This document shows positions 41,311 through 50,747 of a DNA stretch of 64,000 nt, one piece after another (position 1 is the first letter of the stretch; each line of letters opens with the position of its first letter). The translations under genes and the position numbers were made by a program. The notes under the pieces are model-generated. The model was not told the DNA's origin and did no database searches. It worked only from the letters and a program-made list of their open reading frames with translations. This stretch comes from Lachnospiraceae bacterium AC2031. Its GTDB lineage: Bacteria; Bacillota; Clostridia; Lachnospirales; Lachnospiraceae. The DNA lies in assembly GCA_000687975.1 (NCBI GenBank), contig JIAB01000001.1, positions 2,704,001 to 2,768,000 of the forward strand, read 5' to 3'.

Positions 41311-42024
41311 ATGAACAAGATCAAGGAAGCGTTAACGAGAGAACTAACAGGCTGGAAAAAATGGCAGGTATTCTGGATCATCTTTGCAAATGCAATGATC
41401 TTGGGTATCTCAATCTATCAGAAGGATTCATGGCTTGGAATTGTCGCATCGATCACAGGAGTATTCTGTGTAATTCTTTGCGGCATGGGAAAGGTTTCAA
41501 ACTATTTCTTCGGAACCATTAATGTCATTCTTTACGCTATTGTAGCATGGAAGGCGAAGTATTACGGCGACGTAATGCTGAACCTTCTTTACTATTTTCC
41601 GACAAATATTATCGGATGGATCGCATGGAAAAAGCATATCGATGAAGAAACAAATGCTGTCTATAAAAGACGCCTCACCTGGAAGCAGGATATAGTCCTG
41701 GCAGTTGTTAGTATTGTTGGTGTGTTGGGATATGCATATGTGCTGAAGCTGCTGGGAGGCAACCTTCCAATTGTTGACAGTATGAGCACAGTCTTTTCTG
41801 TAATAGCACAGATTCTTATGATCAAGAGATTCACAGAGCAGTGGGTTATCTGGATCATCGTAAATATCGTGTCAGTTATCATGTGGGTAGCAGCCCTCTT
41901 CACTGAAGCTGCAAGTATTGCAGTACTTCTAATGTGGAGTGTTTACCTGGCAAATGCCATAATCATGTTTGTAAAGTGGATGAAGGATTCTAAGAATCAG
42001 GAAATGCCTAAAGTAGAGGCGTAG
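41311..42024 (+). CDS. pnuC: Nicotinamide riboside transporter PnuC
   Basis: A 237-residue membrane protein with about seven segments. It shows the PnuC hallmarks: NAMILGISIYQKDSWLGIVASITGVFCVILCGMGKVSNYFFG, the NLLYYFPTNIIGWIAWKKH loop, and WVIWIIVNIVSVIMWVAAL. PnuC facilitates uptake of nicotinamide riboside, trapped by phosphorylation through NadR, whose gene lies 27 nt downstream. A GGGGGAG ribosome site precedes the ATG. Confidence 0.95.
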   Translation: MNKIKEALTRELTGWKKWQVFWIIFANAMILGISIYQKDSWLGIVASITGVFCVILCGMGKVSNYFFGTINVILYAIVAWKAKYYGDVMLNLLYYFPTNIIGWIAWKKHIDEETNAVYKRRLTWKQDIVLAVVSIVGVLGYAYVLKLLGGNLPIVDSMSTVFSVIAQILMIKRFTEQWVIWIIVNIVSVIMWVAALFTEAASIAVLLMWSVYLANAIIMFVKWMKDSKNQEMPKVEA

Positions 42025-42051
42025 ATCAGTTAATTAGAAGGGAAATGGTAT

Positions 42052-43068
42052 ATGGAGAGCAGAAAAAAATATAAGGTGGGTATGTACGGCGGTGCATTCA
42101 ATCCTCTTCATCTTGGTCATCTTGAATGTATGATCAAAGCAGCAGGACTTTGCGATGAATTATATATAGTAATTTCTTATAGAGAAAATGAGACGGATGT
42201 GCCACTAAAGGTTAAGATCAGGTGGGTTCATCAGCTTACTAAGCATATAGGAAATGTGAAGATCATTCCTTTAGAGGATAAGCTGACAAATAAGGAAGAC
42301 TATGTGGAAGCTCTGTGGCAGGAGGACTGCAAGAAGGTTAAGGAGCAAATTGGAAAAACCATAAATGTCGTCTTTTGTGGAAGTGATTACGATGAGAACA
42401 GTTTCTGGAACAAATGCTATGAGGATGCAGACTTTATAGTGATTCCAAGAAATGAGTATAGTTCTACGGAAATCAGAAAAGATATCTATGGTCACTGGGA
42501 CTGGATGCCGCAGATAGTAAGATCCTACTTTACAAAGAAGGTTCTTCTGATTGGTGGTGAAAGCTCAGGAAAATCTACACTCACCATTAATCTAGCTAAT
42601 TATTTTAATACTGTATATTTGGAAGAGGTTGGTAGAGATCTGTCAGAGCTTTCTGGTACAGATGTGTATATGCTTTCCGAGGATTTTACCAGGATCCTTC
42701 TAGAACATAAGGCAAAGGAAATGCGACTTCTGGAGCAAAGTAATAAAGTGTTCTTTGAAGACACAGACTGCCTTATAACTAAGTTCTTCATGGACTTCCT
42801 GGAGGATGAAGGGATAGAAAAGAATGAGAAGCTTGCAGAGGCTATAGCTGATCTTAATTCCTATGATCTAATCCTATATCTTGAACCTGATGTTGACTGG
42901 GTGCAGGATGGAGATAGAAGCGAAGTCATCGCAGCAGACAGATATAAATATGGGGAGATGATTAAAGAACTCTATATCAGACATGGATTTGAATTTAAAA
43001 CAATAAGTGGAGATTATAACAGCCGATTTGATCAGGCTGTTACATATATAAAAGAACTTTTGAAATAG
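42052..43068 (+). CDS. nadR: NadR-like NMN adenylyltransferase / ribosylnicotinamide kinase
   Basis: A 338-residue bifunctional enzyme. The N-terminal nucleotidyltransferase has GMYGGAFNPLHLGH with the HxGH motif at 20-23 and the SSTEIRKD segment; the C-terminal kinase has Walker A GESSGKST at 169-176. It would phosphorylate nicotinamide riboside and adenylylate NMN to NAD. The N-terminal repressor HTH of enterobacterial NadR is absent, as in other bacteria. With PnuC directly upstream it forms a complete salvage pathway; nudC 5 kb upstream could provide NMN. Confidence 0.93.
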   Translation: MESRKKYKVGMYGGAFNPLHLGHLECMIKAAGLCDELYIVISYRENETDVPLKVKIRWVHQLTKHIGNVKIIPLEDKLTNKEDYVEALWQEDCKKVKEQIGKTINVVFCGSDYDENSFWNKCYEDADFIVIPRNEYSSTEIRKDIYGHWDWMPQIVRSYFTKKVLLIGGESSGKSTLTINLANYFNTVYLEEVGRDLSELSGTDVYMLSEDFTRILLEHKAKEMRLLEQSNKVFFEDTDCLITKFFMDFLEDEGIEKNEKLAEAIADLNSYDLILYLEPDVDWVQDGDRSEVIAADRYKYGEMIKELYIRHGFEFKTISGDYNSRFDQAVTYIKELLK

Positions 43069-43089
43069 TTATATGAAAGGGAGGCGAAA

Positions 43090-44472
43090 ATGGGTATCGA
43101 AAAGATTCTTTCCAGTGGCAAAGTAAGACTGGATCAGCAACTGAAGTTTACTGCAGAAATCGATAAGATGACGAGCATCATTAGACGAACATCTCTTATT
43201 GATAAGAGTCGAAGAGAAAATGATGCGGAACATTCATGGCATATTGCAGTTATGGCAATGCTTTTTGAAGAGTATGCAGTGGAACCGGTAAATGTGGCTC
43301 GTGCAGTAGAGATGTGCGTAGTGCATGACCTTATAGAGATTTACGCTGGAGACACATTTGCCTATGATGTGGCAGCAAATGTGGGCAAAGCTGATCGTGA
43401 AAAAGAAGCAGCAGACAAGCTCTTCGCTCTGCTGCCCGTTGAACAGGGAAAGATGATAAGAGATCTCTGGGAAGAGTTCGATGCTATGGAGACTCCTGAT
43501 TCAAAGTATGCAGCCTGTATGGACAGACTTCAGCCATTCCTTCATAACACTTTGACTGAAGGTTTTACCTGGGTAGAAAGTGGAACAAATCGAGCTGTTG
43601 TTGAAAAACGTATGGCTGTAATAAAAGAGTTTCTCCCAGAGGTTTATAAGTGGATCGATGCTAACATCAATAATGCTATCGCTTCAGGATGGTTGAAGGA
43701 AAGCAAGAAGGTTCTTCTTTTTGATCTGGATGGAACACTTCTTAAATCAGATAAGACTATATCAGATAAAACTTTGGATGCTGTTCTTAAAGCAAGAGAG
43801 AAGGGATATATCATTGGAGTATCTACTTCCAGAAGTGAGAGCAACAGCAGAGGTTTTATTCATAAGGTTGCGCCGGAGATTATCATTTCCAGCGGTGGTG
43901 CTATGGTCAGTGCCTATGGACAGAAGATTGTTATTGAAGAGTTCACTGGGGATGAAACAGCTGATATCATCGCTAAGGGAAGAGAAGTTTGTGGTGATCT
44001 CTTGATCACTGTTGATACTGCCAATGAAGAAGCTGAATACTACCGTAATCACATTCCTCCTCAGGATGAGCTGGAAAAGAGCTGGGGAGAAAGTATCGTA
44101 ACTGATTTTAATGACTTTAGAAAGCCAGCCCTGAAGGTCTGCTTTGAAATACCTGATGAGGCAAAAGCAGACGAACTAGGACGAAAACTTACAAACTGTG
44201 ACTTTATTCATTTCACTGATGGTGATTGGTGGAAGATTACAAAGGCTGGAATCACAAAAGAAACTGCCATCACCAAGCTCTGTGAACGTATGGGTATACC
44301 AATAGAAAATGTAACTGCATTTGGAGATGACCTGGCGGATATTGGAAGTCTTAAGCTATGCGGTACAGGTGTTGCCATGGGTAACGCACTTTCAGAAGTA
44401 AAGGAAGCTGCAGATATAACAATAGGCACTAATGATGAGGATGGTATAGCAGACTACCTTGACACACTATAA
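43090..44472 (+). CDS. HD hydrolase - HAD phosphatase fusion
   Basis: A 460-residue protein. Residues 1-195 form an HD domain of the YfbR/5'-deoxynucleotidase type (NDAEHSWHIAVMAMLF with H48, then VVHD with H79-D80). Residues 208-460 form a Cof-type HAD phosphatase (LLFDLDGTLL with D212/D214, VTAFGDDLADIGSL and GVAMGNA). Both active-site sets are intact. Dephosphorylation of nucleotides or NMN-type intermediates is a reasonable guess next to nadR. I know no standard family with this domain order, so the fusion is notable. Confidence 0.87.
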   Translation: MGIEKILSSGKVRLDQQLKFTAEIDKMTSIIRRTSLIDKSRRENDAEHSWHIAVMAMLFEEYAVEPVNVARAVEMCVVHDLIEIYAGDTFAYDVAANVGKADREKEAADKLFALLPVEQGKMIRDLWEEFDAMETPDSKYAACMDRLQPFLHNTLTEGFTWVESGTNRAVVEKRMAVIKEFLPEVYKWIDANINNAIASGWLKESKKVLLFDLDGTLLKSDKTISDKTLDAVLKAREKGYIIGVSTSRSESNSRGFIHKVAPEIIISSGGAMVSAYGQKIVIEEFTGDETADIIAKGREVCGDLLITVDTANEEAEYYRNHIPPQDELEKSWGESIVTDFNDFRKPALKVCFEIPDEAKADELGRKLTNCDFIHFTDGDWWKITKAGITKETAITKLCERMGIPIENVTAFGDDLADIGSLKLCGTGVAMGNALSEVKEAADITIGTNDEDGIADYLDTL

Positions 44473-44501
44473 AGATATGGCTTGAAATTAGGAGGAAAAA
44501 T

Positions 44502-45806
44502 ATGAAGGTTAAGTGGTTATTTTTCGACGTTGGTTCAACTCTGGTAGATGAGACTAAAGCCTACGAGGCACGTTTCGAAAAGATTGCTGAATCAGCCGGA
44601 GTTTCAAAGGATTACGTTATCGAAAAGGCTCATGGATTTTATGAGGAGAATCGCAAGGGTGATAAAGAGGTAGCACAGCTTCTTAATGTTGATATACCTA
44701 AGTGGTTTAGCGAGTGTGAATATCTGTATCCAGACACAGTTGATATTCTAGAGTCACTTAGTGAAAAATATAAGATTGGTGTTATTGCTAATCAGGATTA
44801 TGGAACAGAAGACCGGCTTAGAGCATTTGATATTCTTAAGTATATTGATCTGGTTGTAGCTTCTGCTGAAGAAGGTGTTGCGAAGCCTGACAGAAGAATA
44901 TTTGACATCGCTCTTGAGAGAGCAGGAATAAAGCCTGAAGATGCCTTTATGATAGGTGACCGTATAGATAACGATATTGTTCCTGCCAAAAAACTTGGCA
45001 TGAAAACCATGTGGATAAGACAGGGCTTTGGAGGTCAGTGGAAGATACAAAGTGATGACGAACTTCCAACCTTTATAGCTGATAGCCTTCCTGAACTTGC
45101 ATCAATACTTGATTGGTATGAGAACCAAAAGAGTCTTCTTGAGACAACTCAGAATACTCGTGACCTTGGAGGTCTTCTTTGTAAGAATGGGGAGAGGACC
45201 CATTTTAATCGATTGATCCGAAGTGATAAACAGTGTTATCCAAGTCAGAAAGATATAGCATTTTTAAAAGGGAAAGATATAACAACAATTATAGACATGC
45301 GTACTCCGGAATATGTGGAGAGTGATCCTAGTGGTTTTGAAAATCTGGATGGCTTTACATATTATAACTTCCCTGTGGAGGAAGGAAGTCAGGTTCCTGA
45401 GTCAGTTGAGGCGGTGCCCGGAAGCTATATGAAGATAGCTGCTTCGCCTGTTATGAAGGATATATTTACAACCATGGCTGAGTCAGAAGGCGGAGTAATG
45501 TATAACTGCTCTGCGGGAAAAGACAGAACTGGAGTGGTTACAGCAATTCTGCTTATGCTCTGTGATGTAAATGAGGAAGATATCATTTCTGATTACATGC
45601 TCACAAAAGAGTTCAACAAGGAACGCTTTAAGATGGCAGCTATACATCACCCGGGACTTGATCTTAATATCATTATTCCTAGAGAAACCTATATCAAGGA
45701 TTTCATGGATCTTTTTATAAAAGAATATGGAAGTGTTGAAGGATATTTTGATAGAATTGGAATATCGAATGATATACGTGAGAAGTTAAAAAATAAACTG
45801 ATTTAA
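44502..45806 (+). CDS. HAD hydrolase - tyrosine-phosphatase-like fusion
   Basis: A 434-residue protein with a HAD domain (about 1-205; motif I WLFFDVGSTL keeps nucleophile D9 but the second Asp is Gly; FMIGDRIDNDIVPAKKLGM is intact) and a dual-specificity/Y_phosphatase3-type domain (about 210-434) with the catalytic loop CSAGKDRTG, Cys336. The linker LETTQNTRDLGGL is the usual opening of the phosphatase family. The altered second Asp suggests HAD catalysis without the usual general acid. Both halves would remove phosphate from small molecules or proteins; substrate unknown. Confidence 0.87.
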   Translation: MKVKWLFFDVGSTLVDETKAYEARFEKIAESAGVSKDYVIEKAHGFYEENRKGDKEVAQLLNVDIPKWFSECEYLYPDTVDILESLSEKYKIGVIANQDYGTEDRLRAFDILKYIDLVVASAEEGVAKPDRRIFDIALERAGIKPEDAFMIGDRIDNDIVPAKKLGMKTMWIRQGFGGQWKIQSDDELPTFIADSLPELASILDWYENQKSLLETTQNTRDLGGLLCKNGERTHFNRLIRSDKQCYPSQKDIAFLKGKDITTIIDMRTPEYVESDPSGFENLDGFTYYNFPVEEGSQVPESVEAVPGSYMKIAASPVMKDIFTTMAESEGGVMYNCSAGKDRTGVVTAILLMLCDVNEEDIISDYMLTKEFNKERFKMAAIHHPGLDLNIIIPRETYIKDFMDLFIKEYGSVEGYFDRIGISNDIREKLKNKLI

Positions 45807-45841
45807 AGCGTTACTAACTAAGTGATTAGAGGAGAAAAGAC

Positions 45842-46948
45842 ATGGTATTACTTGTTGTTGATATTCAAAAAGGAATTACAGACGGACGGCTTTATAAGTT
45901 TGATGAGTTTAAAGATAATGTAAAATATCTGATTGCTGAAGCGAGACGTGATAATGTTGAAGTAATCTATGTAAGGCACGATGATGGCCCAGGTTCAGGA
46001 TTCTCAGTGGGAGATGAGGACTTTGAGATATATGATGAGTTTGCTCCTGAAGCAGGAGAACTGATCTTTGATAAGTGCGTTAACAGTTCGTTTCATTCAT
46101 CCACAGGACTTCTTCAGTATCTTGAAATGAAGCAAGTGAAGAAGGTAATGGTGGTAGGTCTTCAGACTGACTTCTGTATAGATGCTACGATTAAGAGTGG
46201 TTTTGAACAGGGCTTCGAAATGATAGTTCCTGAGTTCGCTAACTCTACAAGAAATAACGAAATCATGGATGCTGAGACAGCATATCATTTTTATAACGAC
46301 TTCATGTGGCCAGGCAGATATGCAACATGTGTTTCTATGGATGAAGCGTTTAAGCTTCTTAAGGACTACAAGCTTCAAGGTAATAAACAGATTGTGGATG
46401 GAATAAATCCTTGCGGTACTCTTGAGGTTGAAACTGAAAGATTAATTCTCAGACAGTTTAGATATGACGATGCTGAATCCATGCGCGTGAACTGGGCGGG
46501 TCTTGATGAGGTACAGAATATGTACGGAGAGCCATCCTACAAAACTCCTGAAGCAGTTAAGGGACTTCTGGATGAGTACATCTCTGCTTACAAGAATGGC
46601 TTTAATTATAGATGGGCGATTATTGAGAAAGAGTCTGGAGAATGTATTGGTCAGGTGGCTTATTTCCTGGTTAATGTAAGTGGTCATTTCGGAGAAATTG
46701 AATACTGTATCGGAACCAAGTTCCAGGGCAAGGGTTATGCCACTGAAGCCACAAAGGCAATCATCGATTTTGGATTTGAGAAGATCCATTTCCATAAGGT
46801 TCAGATATGTGTAAGACCTTCTAATGTTTCTTCAAAGCGTGTTATAGAAAAATGTGATTTCGAGTACGAAGGTACTCTAAGAGACTACTTCCTGATCGAT
46901 GGGGAGTATGAAGGTCGAATGTATTACTCAATCATAAACAAGAACTAA
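45842..46948 (+). CDS. Isochorismatase-like hydrolase - GNAT fusion
   Basis: A 368-residue protein. Residues 1-178 form a cysteine hydrolase of the isochorismatase/nicotinamidase superfamily with the Asp7-Lys78-Cys112 triad (MVLLVVDIQKG, FDKCVNSSF, LQTDFCIDAT). Residues 193-368 form a RimJ/RimL-type GNAT (ETERLILRQFRYDDAESM; YCIGTKFQGKGYATEATKAI; RPSNVSSKRVIEKCDF). If it cleaves nicotinamide, it would connect to NAD salvage upstream; the specificity is not readable. Start after GAGGAG at about 45830-45835. Confidence 0.88.
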   Translation: MVLLVVDIQKGITDGRLYKFDEFKDNVKYLIAEARRDNVEVIYVRHDDGPGSGFSVGDEDFEIYDEFAPEAGELIFDKCVNSSFHSSTGLLQYLEMKQVKKVMVVGLQTDFCIDATIKSGFEQGFEMIVPEFANSTRNNEIMDAETAYHFYNDFMWPGRYATCVSMDEAFKLLKDYKLQGNKQIVDGINPCGTLEVETERLILRQFRYDDAESMRVNWAGLDEVQNMYGEPSYKTPEAVKGLLDEYISAYKNGFNYRWAIIEKESGECIGQVAYFLVNVSGHFGEIEYCIGTKFQGKGYATEATKAIIDFGFEKIHFHKVQICVRPSNVSSKRVIEKCDFEYEGTLRDYFLIDGEYEGRMYYSIINKN

Positions 46949-46982
46949 AAAACTGAGTAATACATATTTGGAGGAAAAAAGT

Positions 46983-48233
46983 ATGGGTAAAGAGTTATTA
47001 ACGAGACTCCCGGACTATGATAATTGTCTGGTGAATCTCTCGAATTCTATATTAAAAAAGTTCAATGTTGAAACTACTGCGAAGACACTTCCTTTAGCAG
47101 ATAAGTTCCTAGAGAAGAAATATAAAAATGTGGTAGTGCTTCTTCTTGATGCTATGGGAATATCAATCCTGGAAAAGCATTGTGAGAAAGATGGTTTCTT
47201 TAGATCGCACCTGGCTGGTGCATATGATTCAGTATATCCACCAACTACAGTAGCAGCCACAACATCAATCATGAATGGTCAATATCCAAATGAGCATGGC
47301 TGGCTGGGGTGGGATATGTATATTCCGAAACTAGATAAGAATGTTACGTTATTCCAGAATATTGAACAATACTATGAGTTGGAGAACACAAAGCCAGTCG
47401 GTATTGATGCAGATGGAAAACCTGTATGGGATGAGACATCCATGAGTGTTGCAAAGCCTGCTGCAGATTACAATGTAGCATGGACTGAGCTACCATATAA
47501 ATCTATTATTGATAAGATAAATGATGCAGGAGGGAAAGCTTACTTCTCAATGCCATTTATGGAACCATATCCTCAGGATCTGGATGCGATTCTCGCTCGT
47601 GTAACTGAACTCTGCAACGAACCAGGTGAAAAGTATATTTATGCATATTGGAATCAACCGGATAACACCATGCATAGAACTGGAACGGTGAGTGATGAGA
47701 CGCATCAGGTTATAACAGAACTGGAGAAAAAAGTTGAAGAGTTTGCTGATGGACTTACAGATACATTACTGTTTATAACTGCTGATCATAGTCATATGGA
47801 TAGTAATAACCTTTGTATTCTGGATTATCCAGAGGTGGTGGACTGCTTAAAGATTATGCCATCAATAGAACCTCGTACATTGAATCTTTATATTAAAGAT
47901 GAGAAACTTGAAGAGTTTCCAGAAATATTTAAGAAAAACTTTGGGGATGATTTTCTGCTTCTGACCCGTGACGAAGTGATAGAAAATAAGGTGTTCGGAA
48001 CAGGCCAGGATAGAGCAGGCTTCGAAGGATTGATAGGTGATTACGTGGCATTTGCCGTTTCCGATGCTTCAATCTTTGTATCGCATTTGGAAGCTCAGCT
48101 GATGCCGGGAGGACATGCTGGACTTACAGAAGAAGAGATTGCTATTCCGTTAATTGCTGTAGAAAAAATCACAGAAGCGGACAGAGATTTCTACTACCGC
48201 GATAAAAAGTTTGATGTAGATGATTATAAATAA
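46983..48233 (+). CDS. Alkaline-phosphatase-superfamily phosphodiesterase/nucleotide pyrophosphatase
   Basis: A 416-residue cytosolic enzyme (no signal peptide). Metal-binding residues are visible in VVVLLLDAMG, TADHSHMDSN and GGHAGLTEEE; the nucleophile is the Thr in YPPTTVAATTS. Type I phosphodiesterases/nucleotide pyrophosphatases hydrolyse nucleotide sugars, dinucleotides or phosphonates. GGAGG at 46971-46975 supports the ATG at 46983. It ends the GNAT/Nudix/NAD series; the next gene has its own promoter. Confidence 0.85.
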   Translation: MGKELLTRLPDYDNCLVNLSNSILKKFNVETTAKTLPLADKFLEKKYKNVVVLLLDAMGISILEKHCEKDGFFRSHLAGAYDSVYPPTTVAATTSIMNGQYPNEHGWLGWDMYIPKLDKNVTLFQNIEQYYELENTKPVGIDADGKPVWDETSMSVAKPAADYNVAWTELPYKSIIDKINDAGGKAYFSMPFMEPYPQDLDAILARVTELCNEPGEKYIYAYWNQPDNTMHRTGTVSDETHQVITELEKKVEEFADGLTDTLLFITADHSHMDSNNLCILDYPEVVDCLKIMPSIEPRTLNLYIKDEKLEEFPEIFKKNFGDDFLLLTRDEVIENKVFGTGQDRAGFEGLIGDYVAFAVSDASIFVSHLEAQLMPGGHAGLTEEEIAIPLIAVEKITEADRDFYYRDKKFDVDDYK

Positions 48234-48242
48234 ATCCTCATC

Positions 48243-48271
48243 TTGAAAAAGAATAATCATTCGGCTATAGT
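48243..48271 (+). promoter_or_regulatory. Promoter of the YesM/YesN genes
   Basis: TTGAAA (48243-48248), 17-nt spacer, TATAGT (48266-48271), about 55 nt before the kinase start. Confidence 0.5.
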
Positions 48272-48326
48272 TAACAACAGTTGAAGATTTTATGTTGGAA
48301 GCATTCACATCAAGGGGGCGAATTTC

Positions 48327-50015
48327 ATGATTCAGAGGATTAAGAATAGCATCATTATGCAGCTTATCTGCATTGTTTTTGTGATTCTTATTGTCCTGAC
48401 TGGAACCCTTTATGCTTCTTATCTCTATGTAAAACAGACCACAGTAAGCTACGCTGAAACCTTGTCAGAAAGCTTACTGAGACAGGCGGATAACGCCTTA
48501 AGTCTATATAAGGAAAATCTCAGATATAATGCTGAATCCTTATGTCATTATCTGATTGCTGAAGACCTAGATACAGAGATCGCATCCACTGATGATATCT
48601 CTGAGGCCTTGGCATCATCCTACTTTTCTCAGATAAATGTAAAAAACCGTGAGATCATTTCTGCGGTGATCTTTGATCAGGATATGAATGCAGTCACCAC
48701 TATGGGAAGAGAAGTGACTTTGCCTGAAAAGCAGATGTACCTAAGAAATGAAGAGGATCTGAATGCGGACTGGTATTTCCCGGAAATAGATGATTTCTAT
48801 TATGCATATTATTATCCAATCTACGGTGGAAGTGATGGTTCCCAGCAGATTGGAATGTGTGTCTTTATTCTTGAACACTGGCGAATCGATGGAACTCTGC
48901 ACAACATTCTGAATGACAGTGTGAGTGCTATGCTGCTCAGTGATTCCAACAATCTTGATCTTTCATATCATGCATTTGGAAGTGTTCCAGCAGATGGAAA
49001 CATGTCAGAACTTCGCGAAAATCCTGACTTTGTTTATCGAGAGGGTAACTGGCAAAATGGTATCCGTATCGCCGTAGCTGTATCTATCTCGGGAAACACT
49101 TCTGGAAGTAGTGGAATCCGTAAGATGATTCTTGTGGCAGCTATTCTTACAACGGTGCTTCTTTCAATTATCATTTTGTTTTCTTATAATCAGCTGGCGA
49201 GACCAATACATGAACTGGATAGATTCATCGATGATTCTATAGGTCATCCGGAAAGAAGACTGAATATGAAACGTACTGATGAGATTGGAAAGGTTGCATC
49301 CAGTCTTGATCATATGCTTGATGAGAATCAGAGGATGATCGAAGAAATCAAAGACAGTAAGATCCGTCTCTATGAAACAGAACTTGCTCAGCAGAAGATG
49401 GAGATCCTTGCATATCGTAATCAGATAAATCCACATTTCCTTTATAATACTCTTTCTTGTATGAGAGATATGGCGCTCATTAAGGATGAGGACAGTATTG
49501 CAGAGATGGCTATGGCTCTTTCTGATATATTCCGTTACGCAGTTAAGGGAAGTAATATCGTTACGGTCAGTGACGAGGTGTCATATATCGAGAAGTTTGC
49601 TCGTATCATAGAATACCGTTTCATGGGAAAGATTCTGATCAAAACTAATGTTCCAGAAGAAGTTCTTGATAAACCGATGATACGATTCTTCATACAGCCT
49701 TTGGTAGAAAATGCGGTCTTCCATGGTCTGGAAGGAAAGATGGGCAACGGATCCGTAGATGTAACTATCGAGAGTGTGGATGATAGATTACAGCTTACTG
49801 TTACTGATGACGGATGCGGTATGGATGAGGAAACACTGGGTAAGCTTAGAGAGATTATTGAGAATCCAAAGGAGAGTAAGGGTATTGGTATATCCAATAT
49901 TGTTCAAAGACTCAGACTCTTCTATGGAGACGATTATACAATGAGTGCTGATAGTATAGAAGATGAGGGTACGGTTATCCGTATCTCGGTACCTGATCAT
50001 ATAAGGGAGATATAA
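48327..50015 (+). CDS. YesM-family sensor histidine kinase
   Basis: A 562-residue kinase: membrane segment about 10-30, extracytoplasmic sensor about 30-270, second membrane segment near 272-292, HAMP, then a His_kinase domain with His370 in QINPHFLYNTLS and an HATPase domain (PLVENAVFHGLEGK, DDGCGM, GIGISNIVQRL). The position of His inside NPHFLYN is diagnostic of the LytS/YesM class. Three bases before the AraC-type response regulator gene; the pair would control the sugar importer that follows. Confidence 0.93.
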   Translation: MIQRIKNSIIMQLICIVFVILIVLTGTLYASYLYVKQTTVSYAETLSESLLRQADNALSLYKENLRYNAESLCHYLIAEDLDTEIASTDDISEALASSYFSQINVKNREIISAVIFDQDMNAVTTMGREVTLPEKQMYLRNEEDLNADWYFPEIDDFYYAYYYPIYGGSDGSQQIGMCVFILEHWRIDGTLHNILNDSVSAMLLSDSNNLDLSYHAFGSVPADGNMSELRENPDFVYREGNWQNGIRIAVAVSISGNTSGSSGIRKMILVAAILTTVLLSIIILFSYNQLARPIHELDRFIDDSIGHPERRLNMKRTDEIGKVASSLDHMLDENQRMIEEIKDSKIRLYETELAQQKMEILAYRNQINPHFLYNTLSCMRDMALIKDEDSIAEMAMALSDIFRYAVKGSNIVTVSDEVSYIEKFARIIEYRFMGKILIKTNVPEEVLDKPMIRFFIQPLVENAVFHGLEGKMGNGSVDVTIESVDDRLQLTVTDDGCGMDEETLGKLREIIENPKESKGIGISNIVQRLRLFYGDDYTMSADSIEDEGTVIRISVPDHIREI

Positions 50016-50018
50016 GAG

Positions 50019-50747
50019 ATGTTGAATGTTTATATAGCAGACGATGAAGTCTGGATTATACTTGGACTAAAAAAACTCCTGGAAAAACTGGATATAGATG
50101 CATATGTAATTGGTACAGCAAATAACGGACTAACTGCAAAAGAAGAGATAGCAGAATTTAAACCAGATCTTGTTTTTGCAGATATAAGAATGCCAGGACT
50201 TACAGGTCTGGAACTTCTTAGTGAGATTCCAAAGGTTTCACCTGATACAAAGGTTATTATCATTTCTGGATATGCGGAGTTTGCATACGCTCAGGAGGCG
50301 GTGCAGCATCATGCCTTTGATTATCTTTTGAAGCCAATAAAAGAAGAGGATCTTTCAAGAACCATGTCGGCCTTTATGAAAGATCGTGAGGGCGGTGAAG
50401 AGGAAGAAAGTGAAAAGCGTCCACAATCCTATGATCGAATGATCGATAATGTAATCTCTGATATAAGAGAGCATTACATGGAGGATATATCACTGACTTC
50501 ACTTTCTGCAAAATATAATACCAGTATGGGTCATCTGAGTAAGCTTATCAAAGAGAATCTGAAGGTGAATTTCTCAGACTATATTGCGTCTCTTAGAATA
50601 CAGAGAGCAAAGGAACTTCTCAGGGATGACAGTATGTCCATACAGGAGATAGCTGAAATAGTTGGCTATAATGATTACTTTTATTTTACAAAGGTTTTTA
50701 AGAAGATAGAGGGTATATCTCCAAGTAAATACCGAAAGTCTATGTAA
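50019..50747 (+). CDS. YesN-family response regulator (receiver + AraC HTH)
   Basis: A 242-residue regulator: receiver with Asp55 (LVFADIRMPG) and an AraC-type double HTH at the C-terminus (MGHLSKLIKENLKVNFSDYIASLRIQRAKELL, then IQEIAEIVGYNDYFYFTKVFKKIEGISPSKYRKS). It is shorter than typical YesN proteins (about 350-530) because the middle region is missing. It likely activates the operon that begins at 50930; the 182-nt gap between holds its probable site, but I could not define it. Confidence 0.93.
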   Translation: MLNVYIADDEVWIILGLKKLLEKLDIDAYVIGTANNGLTAKEEIAEFKPDLVFADIRMPGLTGLELLSEIPKVSPDTKVIIISGYAEFAYAQEAVQHHAFDYLLKPIKEEDLSRTMSAFMKDREGGEEEESEKRPQSYDRMIDNVISDIREHYMEDISLTSLSAKYNTSMGHLSKLIKENLKVNFSDYIASLRIQRAKELLRDDSMSIQEIAEIVGYNDYFYFTKVFKKIEGISPSKYRKSM

